A stretch of DNA of 64,000 bases from Rhizomicrobium palustre (GCF_011761565.1 NZ_JAASRM010000001.1:620139-684138); one strand, 5' to 3'; positions 17,951 to 27,676 are shown, counted from the stretch's first letter. The notes: generated by a model from the letters alone, not told the origin. Made by a program: numbers and translations.

Positions 17951-19602
17951 CGAGCATCCCGGAAAGCATTGGTGATGGGATAACGCCGGTCGCGGCCGAA
18001 ATTGCGAGGGCCGATTTTCACGCCCGGCGGGGCTTGGCGACGCTTGTATTCGGAAATGTATAAGAGATGCTCGACACGCTTCACCGTGGCGGGCTCATAG
18101 CCGAGCGCAACGATCTCTTCGAAGGCCATTTCCTTTTCGACCAAGCAAAGAAGGATGGCATCGAGGATTTCATACGGCGGCAGGCTGTCTTCGTCTTTCT
18201 GGTTTTCGCGCAGTTCAGCGGACGGCGGTTTGGTGATGATGCGCTCCGGAATGACGAGCCCTTGCGGGCCGAAACCGCCAGACGGCAAATGCGCATTGCG
18301 CCAATGGCAGAGCGCGAAGACATCCATCTTGTAGATGTCTTTCAGCACATTATAGCCGCCGCACATATCGCCATAGAGGGTGGCATACCCGACGCTCATC
18401 TCGCTCTTATTGCCGGTGGTGAGCACCATCGGGCCGAATTTGTTCGAGATCGCCATCAGGATCAGGCCACGAATGCGCGACTGAATGTTTTCTTCGGTGG
18501 TGTCGGCTTTCTTCCCCGCGAATACCGGCGAAAGGGTCAGGCCGAACGCTTCCACGGCTTTCTCAATCGAAATACTCTCATAAGCCACGCCCAACAGCTC
18601 GGCACAGGCTTTGGCGTCATCGAGGCTATCCCGCGAAGTATAGCGCGACGGCATCATCACGCAGCGCACGCGATCTTTGCCCAGCGCATCCACGGCGACC
18701 GCGGCAGACAAGGCGCTGTCGATACCGCCGGACATGCCCAGCACCACACCAGGGAAACGGTTCTTGTTGACGTAATCCCTGAGGCCCAAAACCATCGCCT
18801 GATACATCGACTGCAAGCGATCTTCGGACGGCGCCTTCTCACCAGGGGCACACACCCAAATACCGTTTTCCTTGCGCCAATGGGTGAGAACCGTTTCTTC
18901 GCGCCAGGCCGGCAGCGCCCAAGCCACCGATTTGTCGGCATTCACCACCAGCGAGGCGCCATCGAAGACAAGCTCGTCTTGCCCGCCGACCTGATTCAGA
19001 TAGACGAGCGGCAAGCCGCTTTCGACCACACGCTCCGTGATGAGGTTGAGGCGGACATCTTCCTTGCCGACCTCATAGGGCGAGCCATTTGGCACCAGCA
19101 AAATTTCGGCGCCCGTCTCGGCCATGCATTCGACCACTTCGGGCGTCCAGATGTCTTCGCAGATCGGCACGCCAATGCGCACACCGCGCACTGACAATGG
19201 CCCGGTGAGGGGCCCCGACGAGAAAACGCGCTTCTCGTCGAAGACGCCGTAATTGGGCAGATCGTGCTTCAAGGTGCGGGCGGCGATACGGCCCTCTTCC
19301 AGAAGCGCGACGGCGTTATAGAGCATGCCCTCTTCGCGCCAGGGCATGCCCATCAGCACGGCGGGCCCGCCATCCTTGGTATCGGCAGCGAGGGTTTCCA
19401 CGGCCTCACGCGCGTCATCCTGAAGGGCGCGCTTTAAAACGAGATCTTCTTGCGGATAGCCGGTGATGAACATCTCAGCGAAGAGGATGACATCAGCCTC
19501 GGGCACAGAGGCGCGCGCGGCGCGGGCCTTGGCGAGGTTGCCGGATAAATCGCCCATGATCGGGTTGAGCTGGGCGAGCGCGATGCGAAGTTTGTCGGTC
19601 AC
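17947..19602 (-). CDS. nadE: glutamine-dependent NAD+ synthetase
   Basis: The 551-residue enzyme makes NAD+ from deamido-NAD+, ATP and glutamine, the last step of NAD synthesis. The N-terminal nitrilase-type glutaminase domain has the catalytic triad E43 ([10 protein letters not shown]), K112 (LKHDLPNYG) and C148 (PICEDIW). The C-terminal synthetase domain, from about residue 275, has the pyrophosphatase loop [20 protein letters not shown] and ends in the usual [12 protein letters not shown]. All key residues are present. It is the first gene of a two-gene unit with gltX. A pair of REP-like palindromes lies upstream of its start. Confidence 0.96.
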   Translation of the reverse strand: MTDKLRIALAQLNPIMGDLSGNLAKARAARASVPEADVILFAEMFITGYPQEDLVLKRALQDDAREAVETLAADTKDGGPAVLMGMPWREEGMLYNAVALLEEGRIAARTLKHDLPNYGVFDEKRVFSSGPLTGPLSVRGVRIGVPICEDIWTPEVVECMAETGAEILLVPNGSPYEVGKEDVRLNLITERVVESGLPLVYLNQVGGQDELVFDGASLVVNADKSVAWALPAWREETVLTHWRKENGIWVCAPGEKAPSEDRLQSMYQAMVLGLRDYVNKNRFPGVVLGMSGGIDSALSAAVAVDALGKDRVRCVMMPSRYTSRDSLDDAKACAELLGVAYESISIEKAVEAFGLTLSPVFAGKKADTTEENIQSRIRGLILMAISNKFGPMVLTTGNKSEMSVGYATLYGDMCGGYNVLKDIYKMDVFALCHWRNAHLPSGGFGPQGLVIPERIITKPPSAELRENQKDEDSLPPYEILDAILLCLVEKEMAFEEIVALGYEPATVKRVEHLLYISEYKRRQAPPGVKIGPRNFGRDRRYPITNAFRDAR

Positions 19603-19654
19603 GGGACGTGTTTAGCGCGGGTGGGCGAGAAGGGAAAGCTCGCCGTCTCTCTAT

Positions 19655-19685
19655 CGTCATGGCCGGCCACCGAGCCGGCCATCCA
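19655..19685 (+). repeat. REP-like palindrome, copy 3
   Basis: CGTCATGGCCGGC, a six-base loop and GCCGGCCATCCA form a hairpin with the same outer sequence as the elements at 16.4 kb. It faces an inverted copy 16 bases further on. Confidence 0.7.
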
Positions 19686-19701
19686 ACTTGGCTCGCGCAC
19701 A

Positions 19702-19731
19702 TGGATGGCCGGGTCAAGCCCGGCCATGACG
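19702..19731 (-). repeat. REP-like palindrome, copy 4 (inverted)
   Basis: In reverse complement it reads CGTCATGGCCGGG, CTTGA, CCCGGCCATCCA, the inverted partner of copy 3. The pair lies between nadE and the oxidoreductase gene and could act on transcripts of the minus-strand genes. Confidence 0.7.
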
Positions 19732-19750
19732 GGATAATACAGGCAGACTC

Positions 19751-20722
19751 TTAGCGCGCGGCGGCGACCACGAAATCGCGGCGGCTGCGGCTTTTGATGG
19801 TCCGCTCGGCAGCTTCGTCGATCAGTAGCGCGGTGTTGAGGGCGTTGCGGGCCTCTTCCGGGCGCACCAGCGGCTCGCTGCCGGTTTGGACGGCGCGCAC
19901 GAAGGACGACACCGACTCGCCCAGCGGGTCCGCCAGATCGATCGAATTCAGCGGGCGCGGGGTGGTGTTCTTCACCGTGCGGGCGAGGAAATCGACTTCG
20001 ACCACGCCATCGGTATAGACCGCGCGCATACCGCGACTACGGGCTTCGGCAATACGGCTGGTTTCGAGGCGGGCGACAGAGCCATTCTCGAACAGAAGCG
20101 CGGCGTTGACCTCATCGCAGAGGAGCGATTGCTCGGAACGGCCGCGCGCTTGCACGCTGCGCACCTCGCCCGGAATGAGCTGATGCACCAAATCCAGATC
20201 GTGGATCATAAGATCCAGCACGACGGAAACATCGGCGCCCCGGCCCGTCCAGGGGCCCTTACGCCAGCAGGAAACTTCCAACGGGGTCTCGGTCTGGCCG
20301 AGAAGGCCGAAATGCGAGAAGACGAAGCGTTCCTGATGGCCGACCGTCAACACCCGGCCCGTGGAGCGGGCCAACGCGACGAGGTCGTCAGCTTCTTCAA
20401 TTTCGGTCGCAATCGGTTTTTCCACCAGCACATGCGCCCCAGCATTGAGGAAGGCGCGGACGATGGAAGAATGGGTCACGGCAGGCGTGCAAACGCTGAC
20501 GAGGTCGACCTTGCCGAGCAGCTCACGCCAATCGGCAACGCAGGGCGCGCCGTAATTAGCCATGGCAGTTCGGCGGACCTCTTGCGACGGATCGGCGATG
20601 GCAACCAGCTCGACGCCGTTAAGCGTCTTGTACTTGCCAGCATGGTGACGCCCAAAGGCGCCCGCTCCGATCACGGCGGCTTTCAAGGTTCCATCCTCAC
20701 GCAAAACACGAATGGGCGACAC
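19751..20722 (-). CDS. Gfo/Idh/MocA family NAD(P)-dependent oxidoreductase
   Basis: The 323-residue protein has an N-terminal Rossmann domain with AVIGAGAFGRHHAGKY, the conserved loop HVLVEKPIATEIEEADDL, and a C-terminal alpha/beta substrate domain. Its catalytic-type His lies in LDLMIHDLDLVHQLI. The family oxidises or reduces sugar and cyclitol derivatives. In several Alphaproteobacteria a similar short member sits among lipid A genes, but no lpx gene is visible here, so the substrate is open. MSPIRVLREDG is an odd N-terminus; the true start may be a few codons later, near LKAAVIGAG. It appears to stand alone, with REP-like elements downstream and a roughly 235-base gene-free gap upstream in which I see nothing notable. 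Confidence 0.85.
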   Translation of the reverse strand: MSPIRVLREDGTLKAAVIGAGAFGRHHAGKYKTLNGVELVAIADPSQEVRRTAMANYGAPCVADWRELLGKVDLVSVCTPAVTHSSIVRAFLNAGAHVLVEKPIATEIEEADDLVALARSTGRVLTVGHQERFVFSHFGLLGQTETPLEVSCWRKGPWTGRGADVSVVLDLMIHDLDLVHQLIPGEVRSVQARGRSEQSLLCDEVNAALLFENGSVARLETSRIAEARSRGMRAVYTDGVVEVDFLARTVKNTTPRPLNSIDLADPLGESVSSFVRAVQTGSEPLVRPEEARNALNTALLIDEAAERTIKSRSRRDFVVAAAR

Positions 20723-20959
20723 AGGAATTCCCCCGTTGCGACAGGTACATAAATGCTCCTGCCGCCGTCAGGCGCGAGTCATAATATGTTTCGTGATGTT
20801 ACACCGGCACCTACGAGGCGTGGCCGAAGCCGCGACTGATCCTCAACAATTAGGTTAAATCATTGCCCAAAAAGGACAATCTGCGCTGCCCCACAACCCT
20901 TGCGGCTGTCTGCGCTGTCACAGCTATTGCGACGGGTTGATACAAATCCTGACGCAGGG

Positions 20960-22165
20960 CTACTTCATCAGATAGGGCGAGCCGCTGCCGGAGCTTCCCG
21001 CGATGCTGAGAGTCGTCTGCGGCGCGATCGTCCAGGTGCTGGAATTGACGATCAGCGAGTCGACTACCACCGTGACGTGATCGGAGCTGACCGTCGCGCC
21101 CGAGTTCATCACTAACTGCCGGCTGGGCAAATAGATCAGCCCATCGAGGTTGTGGCCTTTGGAGTCATCGAACAGGAACTGGCTCGAGGAGAGGCCGGGC
21201 GCCTCATACATCAGGATGCCGGCATAGCTGCCCGAGCTTGGCGCAGACAGGCTGGCGCTGACCCCGCTGTTGAATTGGATCTTGGAGCTATCCGCGAAAT
21301 AGAAGGTGACGCCTGTGCCGCTCCAGGTGCCGCCATTGACGTTCCAGCCGCCGCCTTTGATGACATAGACGCCGGGCTGGAAGCTCACGCTTGGGGCGTT
21401 GTTGAAATTGTACCAGCCGCAATAGACCCCAGGGCTCAACACCACCGGACCGCCATTGTAATTGCCGCCATTGCAATCCGGCGCCGAGGTGGACGGCACC
21501 GGCAGCTTGCCCGCGAAAGGATCAGGCTGCACCGCGCATTTGGTGGACAGGTTGGGATGCGTGCCGCCATTATCGAGAATGCTGGAGCTGGCGATGCAGG
21601 TCTTCTTGGTGTTGAGGGTGGAGCCCCCATTGAAGATCGCAGCCGGCGAGGCGGTGCTGGCGACATCGACCTCGCATTGACTGGCTTCGATATCGGCGCC
21701 GGAATTCATCAGCAGGGTCTGGGAATTGTTCTTGTTGAGGATCAGCACGCAAACCGATGTGGAAGCCCCCATCTTGGCCGTGGCGCTGGCGCTCACGCTC
21801 ATGCTTTTGATCCCCGCCATCGGCAGGAAATTCGTGGCCACGGTCGCGGTGACCTTGCCCGTGAAACTGCCATCGCCATTGGTTGAGAAGACGGGCGCAC
21901 TGATCGCGGCGAAGCTGCTCTTGGGCTCTGCGGCGAAAACATTGGCGGCGGCGGAGGCATTGTTGCTGGCTGCAGCCCCCGCCAGCGTTGCCGCGTCGAT
22001 GGCATTCTGCAGTTCAGTCTTGGCGTTCAGCGCCGAGATGAAATCGACCGCAGCGCCCGCCGCCACCATCGCCGGCACTAAAGACAGCGCATAGATCACG
22101 GCGACGTTGCCGCTCATCTCGCGATGAAAGCGCTTACAGCATTGAACGAGTTTTATGAGCGACAT
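20960..22165 (-). CDS. TadE/TadG-like secreted protein
   Basis: The 401-residue protein starts with the TadE/G-type N-terminal module: a basic, Cys-containing tail, GNVAVIYALSLVPAMVAAGAAVDF as a membrane helix, then an AKTELQNAIDAATLAGAAA helix. This is the N-terminal domain of Flp pilus assembly TadG-like proteins. The rest is a Ser/Gly/Asn-rich, probably beta-rich exported domain with paired cysteines (SQCEVD, KKTCIAS, STKCAVQ, SAPDCNGG, GVYCGWYN). No other tad/flp genes are visible, so it may be a stand-alone surface or minor-pilin-like protein. No Shine-Dalgarno is clear before ATG 22165. An internal start at MSGNVAV is possible. Confidence 0.75.
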   Translation of the reverse strand: MSLIKLVQCCKRFHREMSGNVAVIYALSLVPAMVAAGAAVDFISALNAKTELQNAIDAATLAGAAASNNASAAANVFAAEPKSSFAAISAPVFSTNGDGSFTGKVTATVATNFLPMAGIKSMSVSASATAKMGASTSVCVLILNKNNSQTLLMNSGADIEASQCEVDVASTASPAAIFNGGSTLNTKKTCIASSSILDNGGTHPNLSTKCAVQPDPFAGKLPVPSTSAPDCNGGNYNGGPVVLSPGVYCGWYNFNNAPSVSFQPGVYVIKGGGWNVNGGTWSGTGVTFYFADSSKIQFNSGVSASLSAPSSGSYAGILMYEAPGLSSSQFLFDDSKGHNLDGLIYLPSRQLVMNSGATVSSDHVTVVVDSLIVNSSTWTIAPQTTLSIAGSSGSGSPYLMK

Positions 22166-22267
22166 GGGGCATATAGCAATTTGCAGGACACCCCATGCTG
22201 CGCGTTACGGTGGTAACAACCGGTAAACTTGCCGGGCGAAAAATCCCGTAATAGGGGTAGCTACGGA

Positions 22268-22678
22268 TCAGTTAACACCTTTGGACTTGAGGTGCGGCGC
22301 GTATTTCTGGTCAGAGCCGAGAATATGGCTCGTCAGCCAGTCCTTGAGGAAGTTCATCACCTGAATGGTGAGGACGCTCGGCCCCTTTTGATCATAGACC
22401 TGCTGGATTTCCTTCACCCGGCGCACCAGGTCTTCATGCTCTTTCTTATGCGCGGCAGCATCGCCATAGCCGGTGCGCGCAAAGAGATCCTCTTCAAATT
22501 TGAAATGGGTGGCCGTGTAGTCGATCAGCCCCTTCAACACCGGGCCGACCACCTCTTTGCCTTTGCCCGCTATCATGCCGTCATGAAGCTGGTTGACCAG
22601 CGTGACAAGCTTCTTGTGCTGATCATCGATACTTCTGATACCGACGCTCAGCTTCTCACTCCAAGCCACAAGGGCCAT
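22268..22678 (-). CDS. bacteriohemerythrin (O2-binding diiron protein)
   Basis: The 136-residue single-domain hemerythrin has the full set of diiron ligands at the expected spacing: H21 (SIDDQH), H58 and E62 (HFKFEED), H77 and H81 (HKKEHED), H118 and D123 (SHILGSD). It binds O2 reversibly in a four-helix bundle. In bacteria such proteins store or deliver oxygen or sense redox state. GGGAG seven bases upstream supports ATG 22678. It appears monocistronic. Confidence 0.93.
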   Translation of the reverse strand: MALVAWSEKLSVGIRSIDDQHKKLVTLVNQLHDGMIAGKGKEVVGPVLKGLIDYTATHFKFEEDLFARTGYGDAAAHKKEHEDLVRRVKEIQQVYDQKGPSVLTIQVMNFLKDWLTSHILGSDQKYAPHLKSKGVN

Positions 22679-22823
22679 GTTTTAACTCCCGCCAAAAAAG
22701 CGCGTCCCCACCGCGCCTATCCGGGAGACATAAGGGAGAACCCCTAACTGCGAGGTTAAACCACCACAATTTGTAGGGAATAAAAACAAGCAGAGAGGGT
22801 GCGACTTAACGCTTCAGCCACAC

Positions 22824-23591
22824 TTATTCTTTGCTGCCGGAGCCGCTGGCAAGAAGATTGGCGAGCGAGGCATAGACGATATAGCCGAGCAGCAAAGGAC
22901 CGAGCCCGATCAGGAGCCCGCCCGAAATCCCGGTGAAGGCCGCGCAAGGCAGAAGCGCCAGCACCGAGCCGACAAACAGGCATTGGATGCCGAGAATGGC
23001 GACAACGCCCAGTGTGGCGGCCAAGGCGGTGAGGCTTAAGCCATGCGGATGCAAAGCGCGGTCGAGGCGGATGGCTTCGGCAGCCTGGCGCAAGCGGGAC
23101 ACCGCAGAGGCTGCGAAAATCATCGCCAGCAGCCAAGACACCGCCGAGGCCAAGATGCGCCCCTCTTCCGGTCCGCAGGTGCCGATCCGGCCCGCGATAA
23201 CCGCCTGCCCCGGCACGACATAAGCGATGGCCCGGGCAAGGCCTTCGCCAAACTCCCCCGCCAGATGCGCGGGTGCGAGCCAGACCTGTGTGGCAAAGAT
23301 CAGCGCGGCGAAAACAAACAACACCACATCATCGAAGCCCGGCAGCGCCACGGCGAGCTTCTTTTCCTTGATGGTGGCGGTGTGGTGATGAAAGCCATCA
23401 GAAGAGGCGCCATAGCCGCCCACAAACAACAGCCCCATCGCCGCAAAAAGGCTGACCGCAATCAAAACCTGCGGCAGCACGATTTGAAGATTACCGCCCG
23501 AAAGAAGGGCCTGGCGCAGCGCATGTGCACCGGCAAAGAAGCAGACAAGCACCCAGCCCTTTGCCAACAAACGCGCTGCACCCATAGACAT
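22824..23591 (-). CDS. multi-pass membrane protein of unknown function
   Basis: About 255 residues with roughly six predicted helices, for example WVLVCFFAGAHALRQALL, VLIAVSLFAAMGLLFVGGY, VVLFVFAALIFATQVWLA and a C-terminal pair around SVLALLPCAAF and LLLGYIVYASLANLLA. A His-rich loop (DGFHHHTATIKEKK) lies between the second and third helices. I recognise no family. The frame stays open upstream, but that part is a shadow of the DAHP synthase gene; ATG 23591 or 23585 after GTGGGG is a sensible start. It follows aroG by 32 bases on the same strand, so co-transcription is likely. That gives no clear hint of function. Confidence 0.6.
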   Translation of the reverse strand: MSMGAARLLAKGWVLVCFFAGAHALRQALLSGGNLQIVLPQVLIAVSLFAAMGLLFVGGYGASSDGFHHHTATIKEKKLAVALPGFDDVVLFVFAALIFATQVWLAPAHLAGEFGEGLARAIAYVVPGQAVIAGRIGTCGPEEGRILASAVSWLLAMIFAASAVSRLRQAAEAIRLDRALHPHGLSLTALAATLGVVAILGIQCLFVGSVLALLPCAAFTGISGGLLIGLGPLLLGYIVYASLANLLASGSGSKE

Positions 23592-23623
23592 CCCCACGAG
23601 GCCCGATTTCAGGCCGTTAGTGT

Positions 23624-24991
23624 TCAGGCGGCGAACCCGGCATCCTTCATGCGTTCGGCGCGAATGCTCTCTGCCATCAGGAAGGCCAGTTCGATCGCCT
23701 GGCTGGCATTGAGGCGCGGATCGCAATGGGTGTGGTAACGCTTCTGCAAATCCTCTTCGCCGATGGCCTGAGCGCCGCCCAGGCATTCGGTGACGTTCTG
23801 ACCGGTCATTTCGAAATGCACGCCGCCCGCATGGGTGCCTTCGGCGCGATGCACCTCGAAGAAGGCTTTGACCTCTTTCAGGATGCGATCGACAGGGCGC
23901 GTCTTGTAGCCAGTGCCGGATTTGATGGTGTTGCCATGCATAGGATCGCAGGACCACACCACGCTTGCCCCTTCCCGCTTCACGGTGCGGATAAGGCGCG
24001 GCAGATTCTCGGCCACCTTATCGGCGCCGAAGCGGCAGATCAGGGTTAAACGGCCAGGCTTGTTCTCGGGATTGAGAGTCTCGCAAAGCCGCGCCAGATC
24101 GTCATTGGTCATCGACGGGCCGCATTTGAGGCCGACAGGGTTCTTGATGCCGCGCATGAACTCGACATGCGCACCTCCGGGTTGACGGGTGCGATCGCCG
24201 ATCCAGAGCATATGCGCGCTCGTGTCGTACCAATCGCCCGAGGTGGAATCGACGCGGGTGAGCGATTGCTCGAAGCCGAGGAAAAGCGCCTCGTGGCTGG
24301 TGTAGAAATCGGTGGTGCGAAGCTGGGGCACGGTTTCCGGCGTGATGCCGCAAGCGCGCATGAAGTCCAGCGTTTCGGTCACACGTTGCGCGAGGCTTCT
24401 GAATTGTTCGCCGGCCGGCGACCCCGCGATGAAGCCCAACATCCATTGATGGACATTGTGCAGATCGGCATACCCGCCATTGGTGAAGGCGCGCAGCAGG
24501 TTCAGCGTCGCCGCCGACTGGGCATAGCCCTCCAACAGGCGCTGCGGATCAGGGATGCGCGCCTGCGGGGTGAAATCGATACCGTTGATATTGTCGCCAC
24601 GATAGGACGGCAGGGAGACGCCATCGCGGGTCTCGAAATCATCCGAGCGGGGCTTGGCGAACTGGCCCGCGATACGGCCCACCTTTACCACCGGAACGCC
24701 CGCGGCAAAGGTCAGCACAATCGCCATCTGCAACAACACGCGCAGCGTGTCGCGGATGTTGTTGGGGTGGAATTCGGCAAAGCTCTCGGCGCAATCGCCG
24801 CCTTGGAGCAGGAAAGCCTTGCCCTCGGCCACCTGGCCCAGCGACGACATAAGATTGCGCGCCTCGCCCGCAAAAACCAGCGGCGGGTGGGTTTGCAGAC
24901 GTTTTTCTACAGCCGCAAGCGCCGCCGTATCCGGGTAGGCGGGGACTTGGACAATCGGCTTTTCGCGCCAGGACGACGGGGACCAGACCAC
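23624..24991 (-). CDS. aroG: class II 3-deoxy-7-phosphoheptulonate synthase
   Basis: The 455-residue enzyme condenses phosphoenolpyruvate and erythrose 4-phosphate, the first step of the shikimate pathway. It belongs to the plant-like class II family, shown by [14 protein letters not shown] (metal-binding Cys), [14 protein letters not shown], the [17 protein letters not shown] block, [17 protein letters not shown] and [18 protein letters not shown] placed the start at GTG 24991, six bases after AGGAG, giving [12 protein letters not shown]. The open frame reaches a TTG at 25006, upstream of that ribosome site. A small membrane protein gene follows closely. No attenuator is obvious in the 195-base divergent gap. 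Confidence 0.93.
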   Translation of the reverse strand: MVWSPSSWREKPIVQVPAYPDTAALAAVEKRLQTHPPLVFAGEARNLMSSLGQVAEGKAFLLQGGDCAESFAEFHPNNIRDTLRVLLQMAIVLTFAAGVPVVKVGRIAGQFAKPRSDDFETRDGVSLPSYRGDNINGIDFTPQARIPDPQRLLEGYAQSAATLNLLRAFTNGGYADLHNVHQWMLGFIAGSPAGEQFRSLAQRVTETLDFMRACGITPETVPQLRTTDFYTSHEALFLGFEQSLTRVDSTSGDWYDTSAHMLWIGDRTRQPGGAHVEFMRGIKNPVGLKCGPSMTNDDLARLCETLNPENKPGRLTLICRFGADKVAENLPRLIRTVKREGASVVWSCDPMHGNTIKSGTGYKTRPVDRILKEVKAFFEVHRAEGTHAGGVHFEMTGQNVTECLGGAQAIGEEDLQKRYHTHCDPRLNASQAIELAFLMAESIRAERMKDAGFAA

Positions 24992-25049
24992 AACAATCTC
25001 CTTCAAGGGGATCGGGTATAGGGGAAAGGTCAGAGCTTTTCCAGAACAG

Positions 25050-25061
25050 CGTCACGTGACG
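25050..25061. promoter_or_regulatory. 12-bp perfect palindrome in the aroG/GH43 divergent gap
   Basis: CGTCACGTGACG is a perfect palindrome placed between the divergent starts of aroG (24991) and the GH43 gene (25188). It could be an operator for either gene; nothing else supports this. Confidence 0.3.
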
Positions 25062-25187
25062 GCAAAAGGGCGGACCATGCCGCACCCGAACGTGACCGGC
25101 GCGCGGTGGACGGCGCCCCTATCCTCAGCGATTATGTCAGGCAAATAAGGACTTGGCCGGAGCACCGGCCCTCCAGGGGAAATAATC

Positions 25188-26882
25188 ATGCGCCATCCAT
25201 TGCTGGCCGGAGCTGCGCTCCTTCTTGCCGCTTGCACGACACCACCGCCGGCCCCGCCGCCGCCACCTGTGGAGAAGCCCGCGCCAGCGACCGCTCAGTT
25301 TTCCAATTTCCGCTATGAGGGCCATGACGCGGTCTATGACCAATTGAAGGCGGGGCCGAAGCAATATCTGAACCCGATCCAGCCGGGCTATTACCCCGAC
25401 CCCTCGATCCTGCGCGTGGGCAAAGATTATTACCTCGTCAATTCGAGCTTCACCCATTTCCCCGGCCTGCCGATCTGGCATTCGACCGATCTCACCCATT
25501 GGACGCAGATCGCCAATGCGGTGGACCGCACCTCCCAAGTGAAGTTCGAGGGGCTGGAGAATTCGCGCGGGCTTTATGCGCCCGCCATCAACTATCACGA
25601 CGGCACGTTCTATATCGTGAACACCTGTGTCGATTGCGGCGGCAATTTCATCATCACCGCGAAAGATCCCAAGGGCCCGTGGTCCGATCCCATCTGGCTG
25701 CCCTTTGAAGGCATCGATCCGTCCATCACCTTCACCGAGGATGGCAAGGCCTATATCGTCAACAATGGCGCGCCCGAAGGCGAGCCGCTCTACAATGGCC
25801 ATCGCGCCATCTGGATGCAGGAATACGACCTTGCCACGCAGAAGATGGTCGGCCCGCGCAAGGTGGTGGTGAATGGCGGCGTCGATATTTCCAAGAAGCC
25901 CGTTTGGATCGAAGGCCCGCATCTCTATCACATCAAGGGCTGGTACTATCTGATGTGCGCGGAAGGCGGCACGGCGGAACAGCATTCCGAAGTGATCTTC
26001 CGCTCCAAGACGCTGTGGGGCCCCTTCGTGCCCTATAAGGCCAATCCCATTCTCACCCAGCGCGATCTTTATCCGGGCCGCGAATTCCCCGTGACCTCTA
26101 CCGGCCATGCGGATTTGGTTCAAACCGATAAGGGCGAATGGTTCGCGGTGTTCCTGGGCACCCGCCCCTATTCTGGCGATCTCTACAATATCGGCCGCGA
26201 AACCTTCATGCTGCCGGTGACCTGGAAAAACGGCTGGCCGATCATTCTGAAGAAAGGCGAGCATGTGCCCTTCGCGGTGACGCGCGCCAAACTGCCGGAG
26301 GGCGAAGGCACCATCCAAACCGGCAATATCACGCGCGATATCGCCTTCGATGGACCGAAGCTCAGCCAGGAATGGGTGATGATCCGCACGCCCTCCGAAG
26401 ACTGGTATAGCGTTGGTGGCGGCGCACTGACTTTGAAGGCGCGCACCGCCGCCATTGGCGGCAAGAGCAATCCGAGCTTCATGGCGCTGCGCCAGCGCCA
26501 TAGCGATGCCAGTGTGACAACGACGCTGTCCTTCGCGCCGAAAATCGATGGCGAACGTGCTGGATTAGTCGCCTTCCAGAACAGCAACTTCTTCTATTTC
26601 TTCGGGCTGGTGCGGGATAAAGGCGCGCTTTCAGTCTGCGTCAGCGCCAAATCCGAAAAGAGCGACAGTGCCCATGGCACCACACTCGCCTGTGCGCCCG
26701 CGAAAGACGGCAAAGTGGTCTTGAAGATCGCCATCAGCGGCGGCAAGGCGGATTTCCTCTATGGCCCTTCCGCCGATCAGCTTACCGCCCTGGTGAAGGA
26801 CGGTGATGCCACCATCCTCTCCACCCACAAGGCAGGCGGCTTTGTCGGCACAGTGATCGGGCCTTACGCCTTCACGCCCTGA
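25188..26882 (+). CDS. GH43 family glycoside hydrolase, lipoprotein
   Basis: The 564-residue lipoprotein has a signal with lipobox LLAAC (Cys16) and a Pro-rich linker (PPPAPPPPP), then a five-bladed beta-propeller of family GH43. The expected catalytic trio is visible: base D71 in PGYYPDPS, pKa-tuning D177 in FEGIDPS and acid E242 in WIEGPHLY. A C-terminal beta-sandwich follows from about residue 375, like the accessory domain of beta-xylosidases. Family members cleave beta-xylosides or alpha-arabinofuranosides from hemicellulose. Attachment to a membrane suggests degradation of oligosaccharides in the periplasm or at the surface. GGGGAAATAATC precedes the start. Its last 19 bases overlap the convergent downstream gene. 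Confidence 0.88.
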   Translation: MRHPLLAGAALLLAACTTPPPAPPPPPVEKPAPATAQFSNFRYEGHDAVYDQLKAGPKQYLNPIQPGYYPDPSILRVGKDYYLVNSSFTHFPGLPIWHSTDLTHWTQIANAVDRTSQVKFEGLENSRGLYAPAINYHDGTFYIVNTCVDCGGNFIITAKDPKGPWSDPIWLPFEGIDPSITFTEDGKAYIVNNGAPEGEPLYNGHRAIWMQEYDLATQKMVGPRKVVVNGGVDISKKPVWIEGPHLYHIKGWYYLMCAEGGTAEQHSEVIFRSKTLWGPFVPYKANPILTQRDLYPGREFPVTSTGHADLVQTDKGEWFAVFLGTRPYSGDLYNIGRETFMLPVTWKNGWPIILKKGEHVPFAVTRAKLPEGEGTIQTGNITRDIAFDGPKLSQEWVMIRTPSEDWYSVGGGALTLKARTAAIGGKSNPSFMALRQRHSDASVTTTLSFAPKIDGERAGLVAFQNSNFFYFFGLVRDKGALSVCVSAKSEKSDSAHGTTLACAPAKDGKVVLKIAISGGKADFLYGPSADQLTALVKDGDATILSTHKAGGFVGTVIGPYAFTP

Positions 26883-27586
26883 CGCCGCCTGAGCGCGGCT
26901 AAGCCAACAAGAAAGACTGCAAGCGTGGGGGCCTCGGGAACGGGGTCCCCATTTTGTTTTTCACCTTGCGCATCCAGGCTGATGTAAATCTGGAAATCCG
27001 CAGCGGCCTCAGCATTCGCGGCGAGCGGGCCGAGCGAAAATTCGCTCTCGCTGGCATCGGGAGATGAGACGCCACAAGACATGCGCTGGCGCACGGTAGG
27101 AGTGGGAATGCCGCTCGACATATTGCAGCCTTGCAGATCGAACAGTGCGGGCCCGCGCACCACACTGAAAAACGAGGCGTATTCGCGCCCACCATGATCA
27201 ACCGAGGCGCCCACATTCGGCCCACCGGGATTGAAGGCGCTGTAGCTGGTCGCGAAAACAAACCGACCGTCAAAATTGCGCGGACCGTTATTCACCAGCA
27301 CAAGGCTGGACAGCGCATCAATCTCTGCACGGTGCAGGGTGCCATCATCGCTCATCACCGATGCGCTTTGGCGATCCGCGCAACCGAGCCCATTCGCAAC
27401 GGCACTGCCGGTACACATCAGCGAAACACCGGCGGGCAGACTGGCGTGGCGGCCCTGCCCATCCAGATAATATGAGAAGTTCGCCTGCCAAAAGGCTTCC
27501 CGAACAGAAGCGATGGCAGTCGCTCGCGCGGGAGCCGCCAGCAGCAGCACCGCACCTATCGCGCAAAAGAGCTTAGTCTTCCCCAT
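26864..27586 (-). CDS. secreted protein with PEP-CTERM-like C-terminus
   Basis: The roughly 240-residue protein has a signal peptide (KLFCAIGAVLLLAAPARA) and ends in PVPEAPTLAVFLVGLAALRRR. That is a VPE motif, hydrophobic helix and Arg cluster, the layout of PEP-CTERM sorting tails processed by exosortase. The middle has several Cys residues and no family I recognise. The motif reads VPEAP rather than VPEPS, so the call is probable rather than certain. GTG 27601 or ATG 27586 could start it; I prefer the ATG before MGKTKLF. No exosortase gene is in the window. Confidence 0.6.
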   Translation of the reverse strand: MGKTKLFCAIGAVLLLAAPARATAIASVREAFWQANFSYYLDGQGRHASLPAGVSLMCTGSAVANGLGCADRQSASVMSDDGTLHRAEIDALSSLVLVNNGPRNFDGRFVFATSYSAFNPGGPNVGASVDHGGREYASFFSVVRGPALFDLQGCNMSSGIPTPTVRQRMSCGVSSPDASESEFSLGPLAANAEAAADFQIYISLDAQGEKQNGDPVPEAPTLAVFLVGLAALRRRQGVKA

Positions 27587-27676
27587 AAGCGGAGAATGCA
27601 CAGAGCAAAGAACTATGACAAGCGCGACGTTTCGCCTTTTACAACCAAGCCAATTGTTTGCAGAACTTACAACGAC

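Noticed and set aside
23592..23957. N-terminal extension of the membrane protein downstream of aroG
   Set aside because: This part lies inside the aroG coding region in another frame and is Arg-rich; the real protein begins near 23591.
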